From: CAYWTX01 sp964461295
Lineage (GTDB): Bacteria; Planctomycetota; Phycisphaerae; SM23-33
Direction of reading: 5' to 3'
NCBI GenBank assembly: GCA_964461295.1
Contig: CAYWTX010000054.1
Span: 1 to 6,690, forward strand
Length of the DNA: 6,690 nucleotides
In this document: positions 1-6,407 of the stretch, in pieces
How the letters are laid out: each line of letters begins with the position of its first letter
Position numbering within the stretch: position 1 is the first letter of the stretch
Notes under the pieces: model-generated
What the model saw: only the letters and a program-made list of their open reading frames with translations
What the model was told of the DNA's origin: nothing
The model's database searches: none
Program-made: the position numbers and the translations under genes

Positions 1-2
1 AT

Positions 3-107
3 ATCCGAGTCAGCATTCACGCCAATACCTACAGGGTGCGCCGTTCCCAGGACAAACTGCGTTCCTTCATCTTGGCCTCGGAACTACCGTCACCTTTCAA
101 CTGGTAA
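3..107 (+). CDS. possible 3' end of an unidentified plus-strand gene
   Basis: One plus-strand frame is open from the window edge for 34 codons and ends at TAA (105-107). Its peptide ends in ELPSPFNW, and I do not recognise it. The only support is composition: 24 of 34 third codon positions are G or C, against about 16 of 34 in each of the other two plus frames over the same bases, as expected for a real gene in a GC-rich genome. Frame 1 stays open longer (to 224) but has the poorer third-position bias and runs into the repeat array. This may be chance in so short a stretch. Confidence 0.2.
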   Translation: MRVSIHANTYRVRRSQDKLRSFILASELPSPFNW

Positions 108-177
108 GAGTCGTTACATTACTTTTGCGAACCGCAATAAGCTGGACCGACCGGTGATTTTGTATCAACCGGAGGAC

Positions 178-219
178 ACTAGGGACGGGGGGAAACTAGG
201 GACGGGGGAAACTAGGGAC
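178..219 (+). repeat. left G-rich iteron array (three ACTAGGGAC units)
   Basis: ACTAGGGAC occurs at 178-186, 195-203 and 211-219, at intervals of 17 and 16 bases, separated by runs of five or six G followed by AA. The third unit forms the left arm of the palindrome at 208-232. The G-runs at 182-184, 187-192, 199-201, 204-208 and 215-217 are separated by loops of 2, 6, 2 and 6 bases, which fits the canonical intramolecular G-quadruplex pattern on the plus strand. The array lies on the outer side of the left inverted repeat. Quadruplex formation is inference; the repeats and spacing are seen directly. Confidence 0.85.
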
Positions 220-253
220 GCGCCCTAGTTTCGGAGAGCAGAGGACAGAAGAT
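208..253 (+). repeat. left copy of the 46-bp long inverted repeat
   Basis: This segment matches the reverse complement of 6485-6530 at 42 of 46 positions. It opens with a palindrome, GAAACTAGGG (208-217), a 5-base centre ACGCG, and CCCTAGTTTC (223-232), which is identical in the two copies. A 21-base tail (233-253) ending in AGGACAGAAGAT matches at 17 of 21 positions. The palindrome could extrude as a 10-bp stem. It may be a dispersed REP-like or MITE-like element, or one end of a larger mobile unit. No transposase of the REP-associated type is present here, and I saw no target-site duplication. Confidence 0.9.
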
Positions 254-553
254 GGTGGGATCCCCATCGGGCCATGTGTCTCGGATGGACACGGCAAGGA
301 CGCGCCGTGATGGGGGCTGTAGGTCGGCCAACGGCAAGCGGCCGCCGCCCCGCCGAACGGCGAGGCGCGAACGGGGTCCACGACCGTTCTTGCGGCGTTT
401 CCTCAATCTGTAGGGCTGGTGTCCTTTCGGCAGAGCTGAAAGATCTTCAGAACCCGCGTAGCGGCGCTATAGCGGGGCCATGGATCAAGCGGTGGAGCGG
501 GCGTGGCTCGTCGGCGGAGCGAAGGCGTGGAGGCAGGGAGCGGGGCGTGGACC
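254..553. other. 300-bp stretch without a supportable gene; hairpin near its left end
   Basis: Short open frames exist on both strands, but none has a convincing Shine-Dalgarno, recognisable motif or clean context, and they overlap one another or the transposase end. Structure is visible. CCCCATC (262-268) pairs with GATGGGG (309-315). Inside it GTGTC (276-280) can pair with GACAC (288-292), or alternatively CACGGC (290-295) with GCCGTG (304-309). A compact palindrome, CGCCG-AA-CGGCG, lies at 351-362. The part next to 554 is downstream of the IS66 transposase stop and may hold the old right end of that insertion sequence, but I could not define a terminal inverted repeat. Confidence 0.5.
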
Positions 554-1432
554 CTATCCGGACGGCAGGCCCTGGCTTGATTCAAGCGTGCGGAGGTAGT
601 TCCACGGCATCCAGTCGGCGGGGGCGGCGGCCAACTCGCTCGCGTGTTTCTGCAGTTCGGTGAGGTAGTGGAACGGATTGGGGCCGTTGAGCTGGCAGGT
701 GTGGATGAGGCTCATGAACAGGTCGCCGACACGGGCGCCGTTCTCGGTCTTGTAGAAGTAGGCGTTCTTGCGGTGCAGGATGGCCTTCCTGAGCGCTCGT
801 TCGCAGACGTTGTTGTCCAGGGGGGCCCCGGGCACGCGGAGGAACAGGGCCAGTTCGTTCCAGTGCTTGCGCATGTAAGCGATCGCCTCGCCGAGGCTGC
901 TGTTGGGTTCCACCTTCCTGTCCTCGATCTGCGCCTTCATCCACGCCTCGAGCTCGGCCATCCGAGGGCCGCTCCGGGCCTGATGAAAGCCCAGGCGCTG
1001 CTCGGGAGACATCCCCTGGCCCTTGGCGATCGCGTCGTTGCGGTAGACGTCCTTGAGGATCTCCAGGACATGAATGCACTCCTCCGGGAAGCTCCCCGCG
1101 ACATCCACGAACCTTCGCCTGCCGTGCGCCAGGCAGTTGGCCAGGAGGGTCTGTAGTTCGTCCAGCACGTTGCGCGACAGGGCGTCGCACATCTGGATCG
1201 GAGGGCCGAGCTGGGTTGAGCGCTGCTGGAGCAGATCGAACAGGTTCTCGCCGGCGTGCTTGTGCCCGGTGAGGAACAGCGCGATCTCGTGTTCGCCGGC
1301 CTTCGAGACGATGCCCGACGTGAAGACGCCCGCCCGGCCGCCGGCTTCACCCGGATCGACGCGGTTCTCGGTCGTCTGGGCCGCGGCAACGCCGCCGCCC
1401 GCCTCTCCCGCCGCGCTGGCCAGCGCCAGCAC
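554..1432 (-). pseudogene. IS66-family transposase, 5'-truncated remnant
   Basis: The 292-codon frame is the C-terminal part of an IS66 (DDE_Tnp_IS66) transposase. Typical segments appear in order: GVFTSGIVS (about 35-43), the CDALSRN region with Asp83, ANCLAHGRRRFVDVA (98-112), PLDNNVCERALR (204-215) with Glu211, HRKNAYFYKTENGARVGDLFMSLIHTC (220-246), and a C-terminal LTEL/WMPWNYL stretch. The second Asp and the catalytic Glu are therefore present. The N-terminal helical and zinc-binding regions and the first catalytic Asp are missing, since IS66 TnpC proteins are usually about 500 residues. The only in-frame start is a GTG at 1432 with no Shine-Dalgarno. The frame continues upstream without a break to the TAG that ends the glycosyltransferase gene at 1502-1504, so the truncation point lies in about 1433-1501. 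No TnpA or TnpB partner is present. It is almost certainly non-functional as an autonomous element. Confidence 0.9.
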
Positions 1433-1501
1433 CTTCGGGGGAGAGGCTGTTTCTTCTTGACGCCGACGGGCCGTCTCCCTCCCCTTCGTGAGACTCGTCG
1501 C

Positions 1502-3256
1502 CTACAGCCTTGCCGTGCTCGCCAGGCCCGGCAGGAAGTAGTCGGTGACCACCTGCTCCCAGCTCATTCGCCGGGCCAGTTCAAAGCCCCTCGCGATCCG
1601 CCGCTCCATCGCGGCCGGGTCCGTCGTCAGCCGGTCGCGCAGCAGACACGCCAGGCGGTACGACTCCGCCGCCTCGACGGTGTCGCGCTCGCCCATGGAG
1701 ATCTGCCTGAGCCGATCCAGGCTCATGTCCTCCGGCACATGCAGGTAGTTCGCCTCGATGATGTTCTCCTGGTCGGGCATTTCCTCGGCCGCCCGACGGG
1801 CAAAGCCCATGCAGCCGCAGACATTGCTGACCAGGCAGATGGCCCCGTAGCTGAGGGGCTCGAACTGGCTGATGCCGAACGGCTCGTAGATGCTCAATCC
1901 GAACTCCGCGTCGGCGCCTCGCCGCAGGTCGGCGAACGTCATGTCTCCCGGCATGCGGTCGCCGCACACTGCCGCGTTCCAGTCCCACTGATTCACGAAC
2001 ACCGTCCGCACCGCCCGGTGGTCGCGGTTGAAGATGTTCACCATCTTCCCGACGACCTCCTCGCCCTGGCACAGGTCCGGGTAGCCCAGTTCGTGGTACA
2101 CCGGCCAGCCGTACACTCGCTCCATCTGCCGCACGTCGGGCTGGCGCCGCTGCCCCGCCAGCGTGCCCAGGATGAAGTGCACGGCCGTCTGGCCTCGCTC
2201 GGCCAGCATCGGCTCGAGCTGGTGCAGCACCGCCAGGTCGCGCCAGAGCGCCTTGCTCAGCACCGGGCGGCACACGTGGCTGAACACCCAACTGGGTTGA
2301 TAGCCCAGGAGCCGCTCGGCGTACCGCGCCAACTTGGCCTTGCTGGTCCGGCTCTCGGTCGCGGTGATTCGCTCGGCCGGCACGCCGTTGTAGACCAGGT
2401 CGATGCCCATCGTCTGGAAGTGCGGGTCGACGAATTCCAGTTCGCGGATGACGTAGTCGCCCACGGCGAAGACTTCGTCGAGGTACCGGGCGGCCTTCAC
2501 CAGCGGGTGCTTGTAGTTGCTCCTGACCTCGGGGAACACGTCCTCGAGCCTCAACTCCATGCGGCGGGCGAGGTCCATCACGTTGTAGAACATCGTGTCG
2601 TGGCCGGAATGTTCCTCCACCACAGGCCGCACCGACGCCACCTCGTGCGCGTAGAACACCGTGCGGATGTCCTTGTTGCCGGCCAGCACGGCCCGCAGGG
2701 CCAGAGGCACGCCCATGTGCTCGTGGGCCAGGATGAGCATGCGCCCGTCGCCGTTGCTGTCGCCGCGACAGATCGCCTCCAGGGCCTCGAACCCGGGCTC
2801 GGCGAGGCGGATGTATTCCTCGTATTCCCAGATCTTCTCATACTCGTGGCTGGCGATGGCGAACTTCTTGAACAGTTCGCCCTTGAACAGGTTCAGCCGG
2901 GCCATGTTGGCGTGGAACACGTCCACGACCAGGACCTCGACTTCCTTCTCCTTGCCCGTCGTGGCGTCGTCCACGGTGCGCGTGCCGTAGATGATGTGGA
3001 CGTCGTATGTCTTCTCGATGGGGAGGAACTTCTCGCGCCATTCCGGCGGCATGATCGCGTCCATCGAACTGTAGCGGATGTGCCCGCCGACGCCCAGCCG
3101 CCGGTTCACCGGCGCGTCCGTCGACAGCAGCGGGCCGACGAGGATCGTTCTCGCCGCCGACGCCGCGTATGCTTCGGCCGTCGTCAGACCGGCGATCACC
3201 GTGCCGATTCCCCCGATCTTCTCCACCGCCTCATGCGTTACATGCGCAACTATCAT
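1502..3256 (-). CDS. GT-B glycosyltransferase, glycogen-synthase-like
   Basis: A 584-residue cytosolic protein with no signal peptide or membrane segment. It looks like a retaining GT-B enzyme related to glycogen/starch synthases. Residues 13-24 (KIGGIGTVIAGL) occupy the place of the KTGGLGDV nucleotide-sugar loop. AHEH (177-180) resembles the N-domain histidine motif, and a second such stretch is FYAHEVAS (201-208). Arg330 and Lys335 in CRPVLSKALW match the Arg/Lys pair that contacts the donor phosphates. EPFGISQFE (458-466) is the E-x7-E motif of this fold. Transfer of glucose from ADP- or UDP-glucose to an alpha-glucan is inferred from the family; GT4 enzymes with other acceptors cannot be excluded. 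The ATG at 3256 follows AGGA at 3263-3266 with a 6-base gap and is the first start giving the N-terminal fold. It is about 540 residues from the start of the domain to its end, longer than bacterial GlgA (about 480). It lies downstream of the oxidoreductase gene, 189 bp away. Confidence 0.85.
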   Translation of the reverse strand: MIVAHVTHEAVEKIGGIGTVIAGLTTAEAYAASAARTILVGPLLSTDAPVNRRLGVGGHIRYSSMDAIMPPEWREKFLPIEKTYDVHIIYGTRTVDDATTGKEKEVEVLVVDVFHANMARLNLFKGELFKKFAIASHEYEKIWEYEEYIRLAEPGFEALEAICRGDSNGDGRMLILAHEHMGVPLALRAVLAGNKDIRTVFYAHEVASVRPVVEEHSGHDTMFYNVMDLARRMELRLEDVFPEVRSNYKHPLVKAARYLDEVFAVGDYVIRELEFVDPHFQTMGIDLVYNGVPAERITATESRTSKAKLARYAERLLGYQPSWVFSHVCRPVLSKALWRDLAVLHQLEPMLAERGQTAVHFILGTLAGQRRQPDVRQMERVYGWPVYHELGYPDLCQGEEVVGKMVNIFNRDHRAVRTVFVNQWDWNAAVCGDRMPGDMTFADLRRGADAEFGLSIYEPFGISQFEPLSYGAICLVSNVCGCMGFARRAAEEMPDQENIIEANYLHVPEDMSLDRLRQISMGERDTVEAAESYRLACLLRDRLTTDPAAMERRIARGFELARRMSWEQVVTDYFLPGLASTARL

Positions 3257-3286
3257 TCCAATTCCTACTACCTGGTACGAACGAAG

Positions 3287-3303
3287 CGGGCCCCGCGGGC
3301 CCG
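3287..3303. other. perfect GC hairpin upstream of the glycosyltransferase start
   Basis: CGGGCCC (3287-3293) and GGGCCCG (3297-3303) are exact inverted repeats around a CGC centre. The hairpin lies 31-47 bases upstream of the glycosyltransferase start codon, so it would fall in the 5' leader of that mRNA or near its promoter. No U-run follows on the minus strand, so it is not a good intrinsic terminator. I found no convincing sigma70-type promoter for this gene. A TACACT hexamer (plus-strand AGTGTA at 3313-3318) is present but has no matching -35. Confidence 0.4.
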
Positions 3304-3389
3304 TAACACCTTAGTGTACTTAATCGGCAGAACCCGGCTTCTACCTTTCCCCGAAGTGCAAGGACGCAATGAGGGAAACAACGGGAACC

Positions 3390-3405
3390 GGCCACTGAAG
3401 TGGCC
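3390..3405 (-). terminator. weak intrinsic-terminator candidate after the oxidoreductase gene
   Basis: GGCCACT (3390-3396) and AGTGGCC (3399-3405) form a perfect inverted repeat 41-56 bases downstream of the Gfo/Idh stop codon. Read on the minus strand it gives a 6-bp stem with a TTCA loop, followed by GGTTCCCGTTGTTTCCC, which is only moderately T-rich. The position fits a terminator; the poor U-tract makes it uncertain. Confidence 0.3.
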
Positions 3406-3445
3406 AGCCCTCAAAGACGAAGAACCAATCGACACTCGACAATTC

Positions 3446-4513
3446 TTACAGGACCACTTCTTCCTTCGTCTCGGCCGACTCGTAGATTGCGCACAGGACC
3501 TTGATCATATCCAGCCCCTGCTCGGGCGTCAGCGTCGGTTTCGCGCGCCCGCGGAGCACATCCACGAAGTGCCCGATGTTCCCCCCCTGGTGCTCGTGGG
3601 CGATCTTCGCCGGGCGCGGAACGATGTCGCACAGCGTGCCCTCGATCTCCGTGGCGATGCGAAGTTCCGGCCCCCCGCCGAGGTTGAAGCCCGCCTTGGC
3701 GCCGCGGAGTTCCACGAACGTCATCTCGTGATCGATGTTCGACGCCCACGAGAACTCGATCTGCAACGTCGCGCCGTTCTCGAAGCGGATGAACCCGCTG
3801 GCCAGGTCCTCCACGTCGAACACCCCCCCGTCCTTCGCCTCGCCGAACTGCGCGTGTATCGAGTCGGCCGGGCCGGAGACCTTGGCGAACTTGCAGTAGG
3901 TCGCGCCGACGACGCTGACGGGGCGCGGGTTGCCCATCAGCCACATCGCCAGGTCGATGACGTGCACGCCCAGGTCGATCAGCGGCCCGCCGCCGGACAT
4001 TGCCTTCGTCGTGAACCAGCCGCCCTTGCCCGGGATGCCGCGCCGGCGAATCCAACCGCAGCGCCCGGTGTACACCTCGCCCATGTGCCCCGCGTCGACG
4101 TATCGCTTCAGGAACTGTGTGTCGCTGCGGAAGCGGTTGTTGCGGATCACCATGAGAGTCCTGCCGCTCTTGCGGGCGGCGTCGGCCATCTTCCTCGCCT
4201 CCTCCACGCTCACCGCGTCGGGCTTCTCGCACAGCACGTGCTTGCCCGCGTTCAACGCGGCCACCGAAATCTCCGAGTGCAGCACGTTCGGCGTGCAGAT
4301 GTCGATGATGTCGATCTCATCCATCGCCAACAGTTCGCGGTAGTCGGTGAAGACGTGCTTGGCCCCGCACACGGCCGCGGCTTTCTCGGCCTTGGCCTTG
4401 ACGATGTCGCACACCGCGGCGATCTGGGTCTCGGGATGCTCCATCCAGGGCTTGCCGTGCGCGAGGTTCCAGATTCCGCCCGTCCCGACGCAGCCGACTT
4501 TCAGTTTGGACAC
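3446..4513 (-). CDS. Gfo/Idh/MocA-family NAD(P)-dependent oxidoreductase
   Basis: A 355-residue protein of normal length for the family. The N-terminal Rossmann domain (about 1-122) starts KVGCVGTGG (5-13), the dinucleotide-binding loop. Asp36 follows the second strand, which suggests NAD(H) preference. CTPNVLHSE (73-81) and the signature CEKP (95-98) with catalytic Lys97 come next. The C-terminal domain has GGGPLIDLGVHVIDLAMW (174-191), placing Asp180, His184 and Asp187 as in the family's catalytic and substrate motif. It probably oxidises or reduces a sugar, inositol or sugar acid in the cytosol; the substrate cannot be told. It lacks the Tat signal found on many planctomycete relatives. 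The start is GTG at 4513, chosen because AAGGAG (4522-4527 on the plus strand, read in reverse) sits 8 bases upstream. The nearby ATG at 4518 is out of frame and stops after five codons. It lies 185 bp downstream of the UroD-like gene with its own promoter candidate. Confidence 0.93.
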   Translation of the reverse strand: MSKLKVGCVGTGGIWNLAHGKPWMEHPETQIAAVCDIVKAKAEKAAAVCGAKHVFTDYRELLAMDEIDIIDICTPNVLHSEISVAALNAGKHVLCEKPDAVSVEEARKMADAARKSGRTLMVIRNNRFRSDTQFLKRYVDAGHMGEVYTGRCGWIRRRGIPGKGGWFTTKAMSGGGPLIDLGVHVIDLAMWLMGNPRPVSVVGATYCKFAKVSGPADSIHAQFGEAKDGGVFDVEDLASGFIRFENGATLQIEFSWASNIDHEMTFVELRGAKAGFNLGGGPELRIATEIEGTLCDIVPRPAKIAHEHQGGNIGHFVDVLRGRAKPTLTPEQGLDMIKVLCAIYESAETKEEVVL

Positions 4514-4521
4514 GCCATTGG

Positions 4522-4527
4522 CTCCTT
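4522..4527 (-). promoter_or_regulatory. ribosome binding site fixing the GTG start of the oxidoreductase
   Basis: AAGGAG on the minus strand, 8 bases before the GTG at 4513. It settles the start, because an overlapping out-of-frame ATG at 4518-4516 sits too close to it and opens only a five-codon frame. Confidence 0.8.
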
Positions 4528-4552
4528 GCTTGGTGTTGGGAAGCAGCGGGGA

Positions 4553-4581
4553 ATGGTAGCCCCGCCCTTGCGGCGTGTCCA
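4553..4581 (-). promoter_or_regulatory. sigma70-like promoter candidate for the oxidoreductase gene
   Basis: On the minus strand TGGACA (4581-4576; five of six matches to TTGACA) is followed after exactly 17 bases by TACCAT (4558-4553; four of six matches to TATAAT). Transcription would begin near 4546, leaving a leader of about 33 bases with the Shine-Dalgarno. Planctomycete promoters need not follow this consensus, so the match is suggestive only. Confidence 0.45.
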
Positions 4582-4584
4582 GAG

Positions 4585-4616
4585 GGTGGCACTCCTCGCC
4601 GCCACCATCGGGCGAG
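4585..4616. other. overlapping alternative hairpins between the UroD-like and oxidoreductase genes
   Basis: GGTGGC (4585-4590) can pair with GCCACC (4601-4606), or CTCGCC (4595-4600) with GGCGAG (4611-4616). The two pairings are mutually exclusive. They lie just upstream of the candidate oxidoreductase promoter and 83 or more bases beyond the UroD-like stop codon, with no T-run. A partial readthrough block is possible, but so is chance in GC-rich DNA. Confidence 0.25.
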
Positions 4617-4698
4617 CAGGGCCTCGGCCGTCTGGATGGATTAGGCGATATCGTCTGGAGGCAATCGGCAGGGAGTTGGGCCTCAGTCGCTGGTCACT

Positions 4699-5934
4699 TC
4701 AGCTCCGCACCAGCTTCATCGCCGTATCGGCCCACTGCCAGAGCCGTTGCGGCTCGTACCGCACCGTGCTGATGTCCTTGAGGATCAGTTCCAGCGGGCA
4801 ACCGTGCCGCTTGCACGCCTCGATGGTTTCCTTCAGGTCGGCTTCGGCGGCGGCGAGGTCCCACCCGTCGCGCGCCAGGATCGCCGGGCTGGGCTTGCGC
4901 GAGAAGACCAGGCTGCGCCCGATCTTCTCCGCCCCGATCTCGACGTTCACCCACGGGCTCATCGACACCTTGCGGACGTTGGGAATCTTCGTCACCAGGT
5001 CCATCTTCAGGTGCAGCGGCTCGCAGCAGCCGTAGTACACGCGGCCGAACCGCTGGTAGATCGGATTGAGGTAATCCAGGTCGAACTCCTGGTGCATCGC
5101 CGGCGAGACCGAGCCGAAGATCTGCGCCATCCCGGCCGTCCAGATGTCCTTCGCCCGCGGCTTGGCTGGGTCGTAGCCGGGCGCGGGCAATTCGTTGGTG
5201 AAAGCCCCCGTGCAGTGGACCCAGCTCTGGGGCCTCGCCAGCAGGCCCATCGCCTCGAGCTGGTCGAGTTGCGACGTGTACGCCCGCGTCAGGCGGGCCA
5301 TCAACTTGCGGAGAAACTCCGGCCGGTCCGCCATGTCCATCAGCACAGCCTCGACGCCGCGCCAGCAGACGATCTGGTCCCACAGGTTGTACATCGGCGC
5401 GATGCCGTCCACCTCCACCGCGAGGATGCCGTCGAAGATTTCGCGCGTCCAGGCGAGTTTGCCGGCGGTGGCGACCTCGTCGTGCTGCAGGTGCGGCATC
5501 TTGATCTTCTCCAGATCGTCCTCGGTCCGAAGCTGGTCGTGGTACAGATGGCCGATCACGCTGTTCTGCGGATCCAGGACGGCGCGGTCCTCGCTGACGC
5601 TCAGGCCGAACTCCATGCCGCTGACCGCCGGCCAGACCGTGATGCGCGGCTCGACGACGTAATCCACGCTCATGTGCTTCCATCGGTACAGCTTCCGCCG
5701 CAGGTGCGCCTCGATGCCCTGGCAGGCCTTGTCCTCGGTGACGTTTGTCAACTCCCCGTCCACGTTCATCTCGTGCCAGCAGACCTGGTCGATCATCACC
5801 ATCGGCCGGACCGGCTTGAGGTCGTTGACGGCCTTCCACAGATCGATAGTGCGCTGTTGCTGCGGCAAGGCCGCGATCTCCGCGACCTGCCTGCCCAGTG
5901 TCCTCAGCACCTCGACGTCCTTCCGACTCGGCAT
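4699..5934 (-). CDS. uroporphyrinogen-decarboxylase-like (UroD/MtaA superfamily) protein
   Basis: A 411-residue cytosolic protein that I place in the UROD/MtaA TIM-barrel superfamily. It is not a likely HemE: it is longer than HemE's usual 340-355 residues and lacks the N-terminal MRQAGR motif, having PMVMIDQVCWHEM (44-56) there instead. Possible metal or thiol ligands are His240-Cys241 (SWVHCTGAF), Cys303-Cys304 with His308 (YYGCCEPLHLKMD) and Cys52/His54. Relatives such as MtaA, MtbA and CmuA move methyl groups between corrinoid proteins and thiols using zinc held by His and Cys, so a methyltransferase or demethylation role is possible but unproven. No corrinoid protein or reactivase is encoded here. 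The ATG at 5934 follows AAGGAA (5946-5941) by about 7 bases. An in-frame start at 6090 would add 52 low-complexity residues encoded by promoter-like and repeated DNA, so I rejected it. The stop is TGA at 4699-4701. Confidence 0.85.
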   Translation of the reverse strand: MPSRKDVEVLRTLGRQVAEIAALPQQQRTIDLWKAVNDLKPVRPMVMIDQVCWHEMNVDGELTNVTEDKACQGIEAHLRRKLYRWKHMSVDYVVEPRITVWPAVSGMEFGLSVSEDRAVLDPQNSVIGHLYHDQLRTEDDLEKIKMPHLQHDEVATAGKLAWTREIFDGILAVEVDGIAPMYNLWDQIVCWRGVEAVLMDMADRPEFLRKLMARLTRAYTSQLDQLEAMGLLARPQSWVHCTGAFTNELPAPGYDPAKPRAKDIWTAGMAQIFGSVSPAMHQEFDLDYLNPIYQRFGRVYYGCCEPLHLKMDLVTKIPNVRKVSMSPWVNVEIGAEKIGRSLVFSRKPSPAILARDGWDLAAAEADLKETIEACKRHGCPLELILKDISTVRYEPQRLWQWADTAMKLVRS

Positions 5935-5960
5935 CGCGTCTTCCTTTCTGTCGTGACCTC

Positions 5961-5992
5961 GGAACCGCCAGCCCAAAGTGTAACGCGGTTCC
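5961..5992. promoter_or_regulatory. 8-bp dyad overlapping the UroD-like promoter; operator candidate
   Basis: GGAACCGC (5961-5968) and GCGGTTCC (5985-5992) are perfect inverted repeats with half-site centres 24 bases apart. They flank the predicted -10 hexamer and start point of the UroD-like gene and end 26 bases from its start codon. A dimeric regulator bound here would block or position RNA polymerase. A stem-loop in the leader is less likely, because one arm would be upstream of the start point. Confidence 0.45.
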
Positions 5993-6005
5993 CCGCCATC
6001 GCCAA
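5977..6005 (-). promoter_or_regulatory. sigma70-like promoter candidate for the UroD-like gene
   Basis: On the minus strand TTGGCG (6005-6000; four of six matches) is followed after 17 bases by TACACT (5982-5977; four of six matches). Transcription would begin near 5970 with a leader of about 36 bases that includes the AAGGAA Shine-Dalgarno at 5946-5941. Confidence 0.45.
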
Positions 6006-6032
6006 CTGGCTGCCGCCAATCGTGTCCTGTCT

Positions 6033-6072
6033 CAATGGAAGTGTCACTGCTTCGTGTCGCAATTGAGGTGTC
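6033..6072. repeat. pair of 13-bp direct repeats upstream of the UroD-like promoter
   Basis: CAATGGAAGTGTC (6033-6045) and CAATTGAGGTGTC (6060-6072) match at 11 of 13 positions, 27 bases apart. A looser unit, CAATCGTGTC, lies at 6017-6026, and another GTGTC at 6054-6058. They sit just upstream of the candidate -35 at 6005, a usual place for activator sites, but no protein can be assigned. Confidence 0.4.
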
Positions 6073-6117
6073 GCCCCCAGGGCTCGTCAAGCCTGCGGAG
6101 CGGAGGGAGGGCGATCC

Positions 6118-6275
6118 CGGGCGGTTGCCCGCCCTTCCCCGCCGCCGCGGCGGGGCCGCAAAGATCCGGTTGGGTTGCGGCCCGCAATGAACGGTGTTCC
6201 GCCAGTAGCGCGGTCTGTCCAGGCCACGCCGTGGCCGCTTCCGCGTGTTCCGCGGCTTGGGTGGGCCGCGCTACT
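6118..6275. repeat. cluster of strong GC-rich hairpins, the last one branched
   Basis: Successive inverted repeats are CGGGC/GCCCG (6118-6122 with 6127-6131), CCCCGCCG/CGGCGGGG (6137-6144 with 6148-6155), GGGCCGCAA/TTGCGGCCC (6153-6161 with 6175-6183), and an outer stem AGTAGCGCGG/CCGCGCTACT (6204-6213 with 6266-6275). The outer stem encloses two further hairpins, GGCCACG/CGTGGCC (6222-6228 with 6230-6236) and CCGCG/CGCGG (6241-6245 with 6251-6255), giving a three-way fold. The second and third overlap by three bases. No gene is supportable in 5935-6407. The cluster could be a dispersed structured repeat, a small RNA or a double terminator region. All pairings are seen directly; function is unknown. 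Confidence 0.7.
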
Positions 6276-6312
6276 CCCACAACGCGACCGGCTCAGCCGC
6301 AAACAAAACCTG

Positions 6313-6340
6313 TTGACTGGCTTGGCCGATACTGTATCCT
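6313..6340 (+). promoter_or_regulatory. promoter candidate for the tRNA-Asn gene
   Basis: TTGACT (6313-6318; five of six matches) and TATCCT (6335-6340; four of six) are 16 bases apart. Transcription would begin near 6347, leaving about 60 bases of 5' leader for RNase P to remove. Confidence 0.55.
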
Positions 6341-6407
6341 AGAAGCACTTGAGCCCTCTGCCCTTCGGGCCGGTTGTTGCCGCGGGGTCGATGGCAGAGC
6401 GAGTGAT

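Noticed and set aside
178..232. CRISPR array suggested by regularly spaced ACTAGGGAC units
   Set aside because: The units are nine bases at 16-17 base intervals with near-identical G-rich spacers, and no cas genes are present.
212..406. A 64-codon minus-strand frame ending within the left repeat
   Set aside because: Its last third is encoded by the palindromic repeat and the rest is Arg-rich with no motif or ribosome binding site.
274..663. A 129-codon plus-strand frame overlapping the 3' end of the transposase
   Set aside because: No family resemblance and Arg/Gly/Ser-rich composition typical of a chance frame in GC-rich DNA; it is antisense to conserved IS66 sequence at its end.
1256..5035. 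A plus-strand frame open for 1259 codons across the transposase remnant, glycosyltransferase, oxidoreductase and part of the UroD-like gene
   Set aside because: It is antisense to four well-supported frames. The transposase, glycosyltransferase and oxidoreductase share one reading register, and GC-rich third positions leave few stops in the opposite frame. The product is rich in Arg, His, Val and Leu with no recognisable domain.
5935..6090. N-terminal extension of the UroD-like protein to an in-frame start at 6090
   Set aside because: The added 52 residues are low in complexity, overlap the promoter, dyad and direct repeats, and have no Shine-Dalgarno. The ATG at 5934 has AAGGAA at good spacing and begins where the conserved protein does.
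5935..6100. Cobalamin riboswitch upstream of the UroD-like gene
   Set aside because: I saw no B12-box-like conserved segment, and the predicted leader is only about 36 bases.
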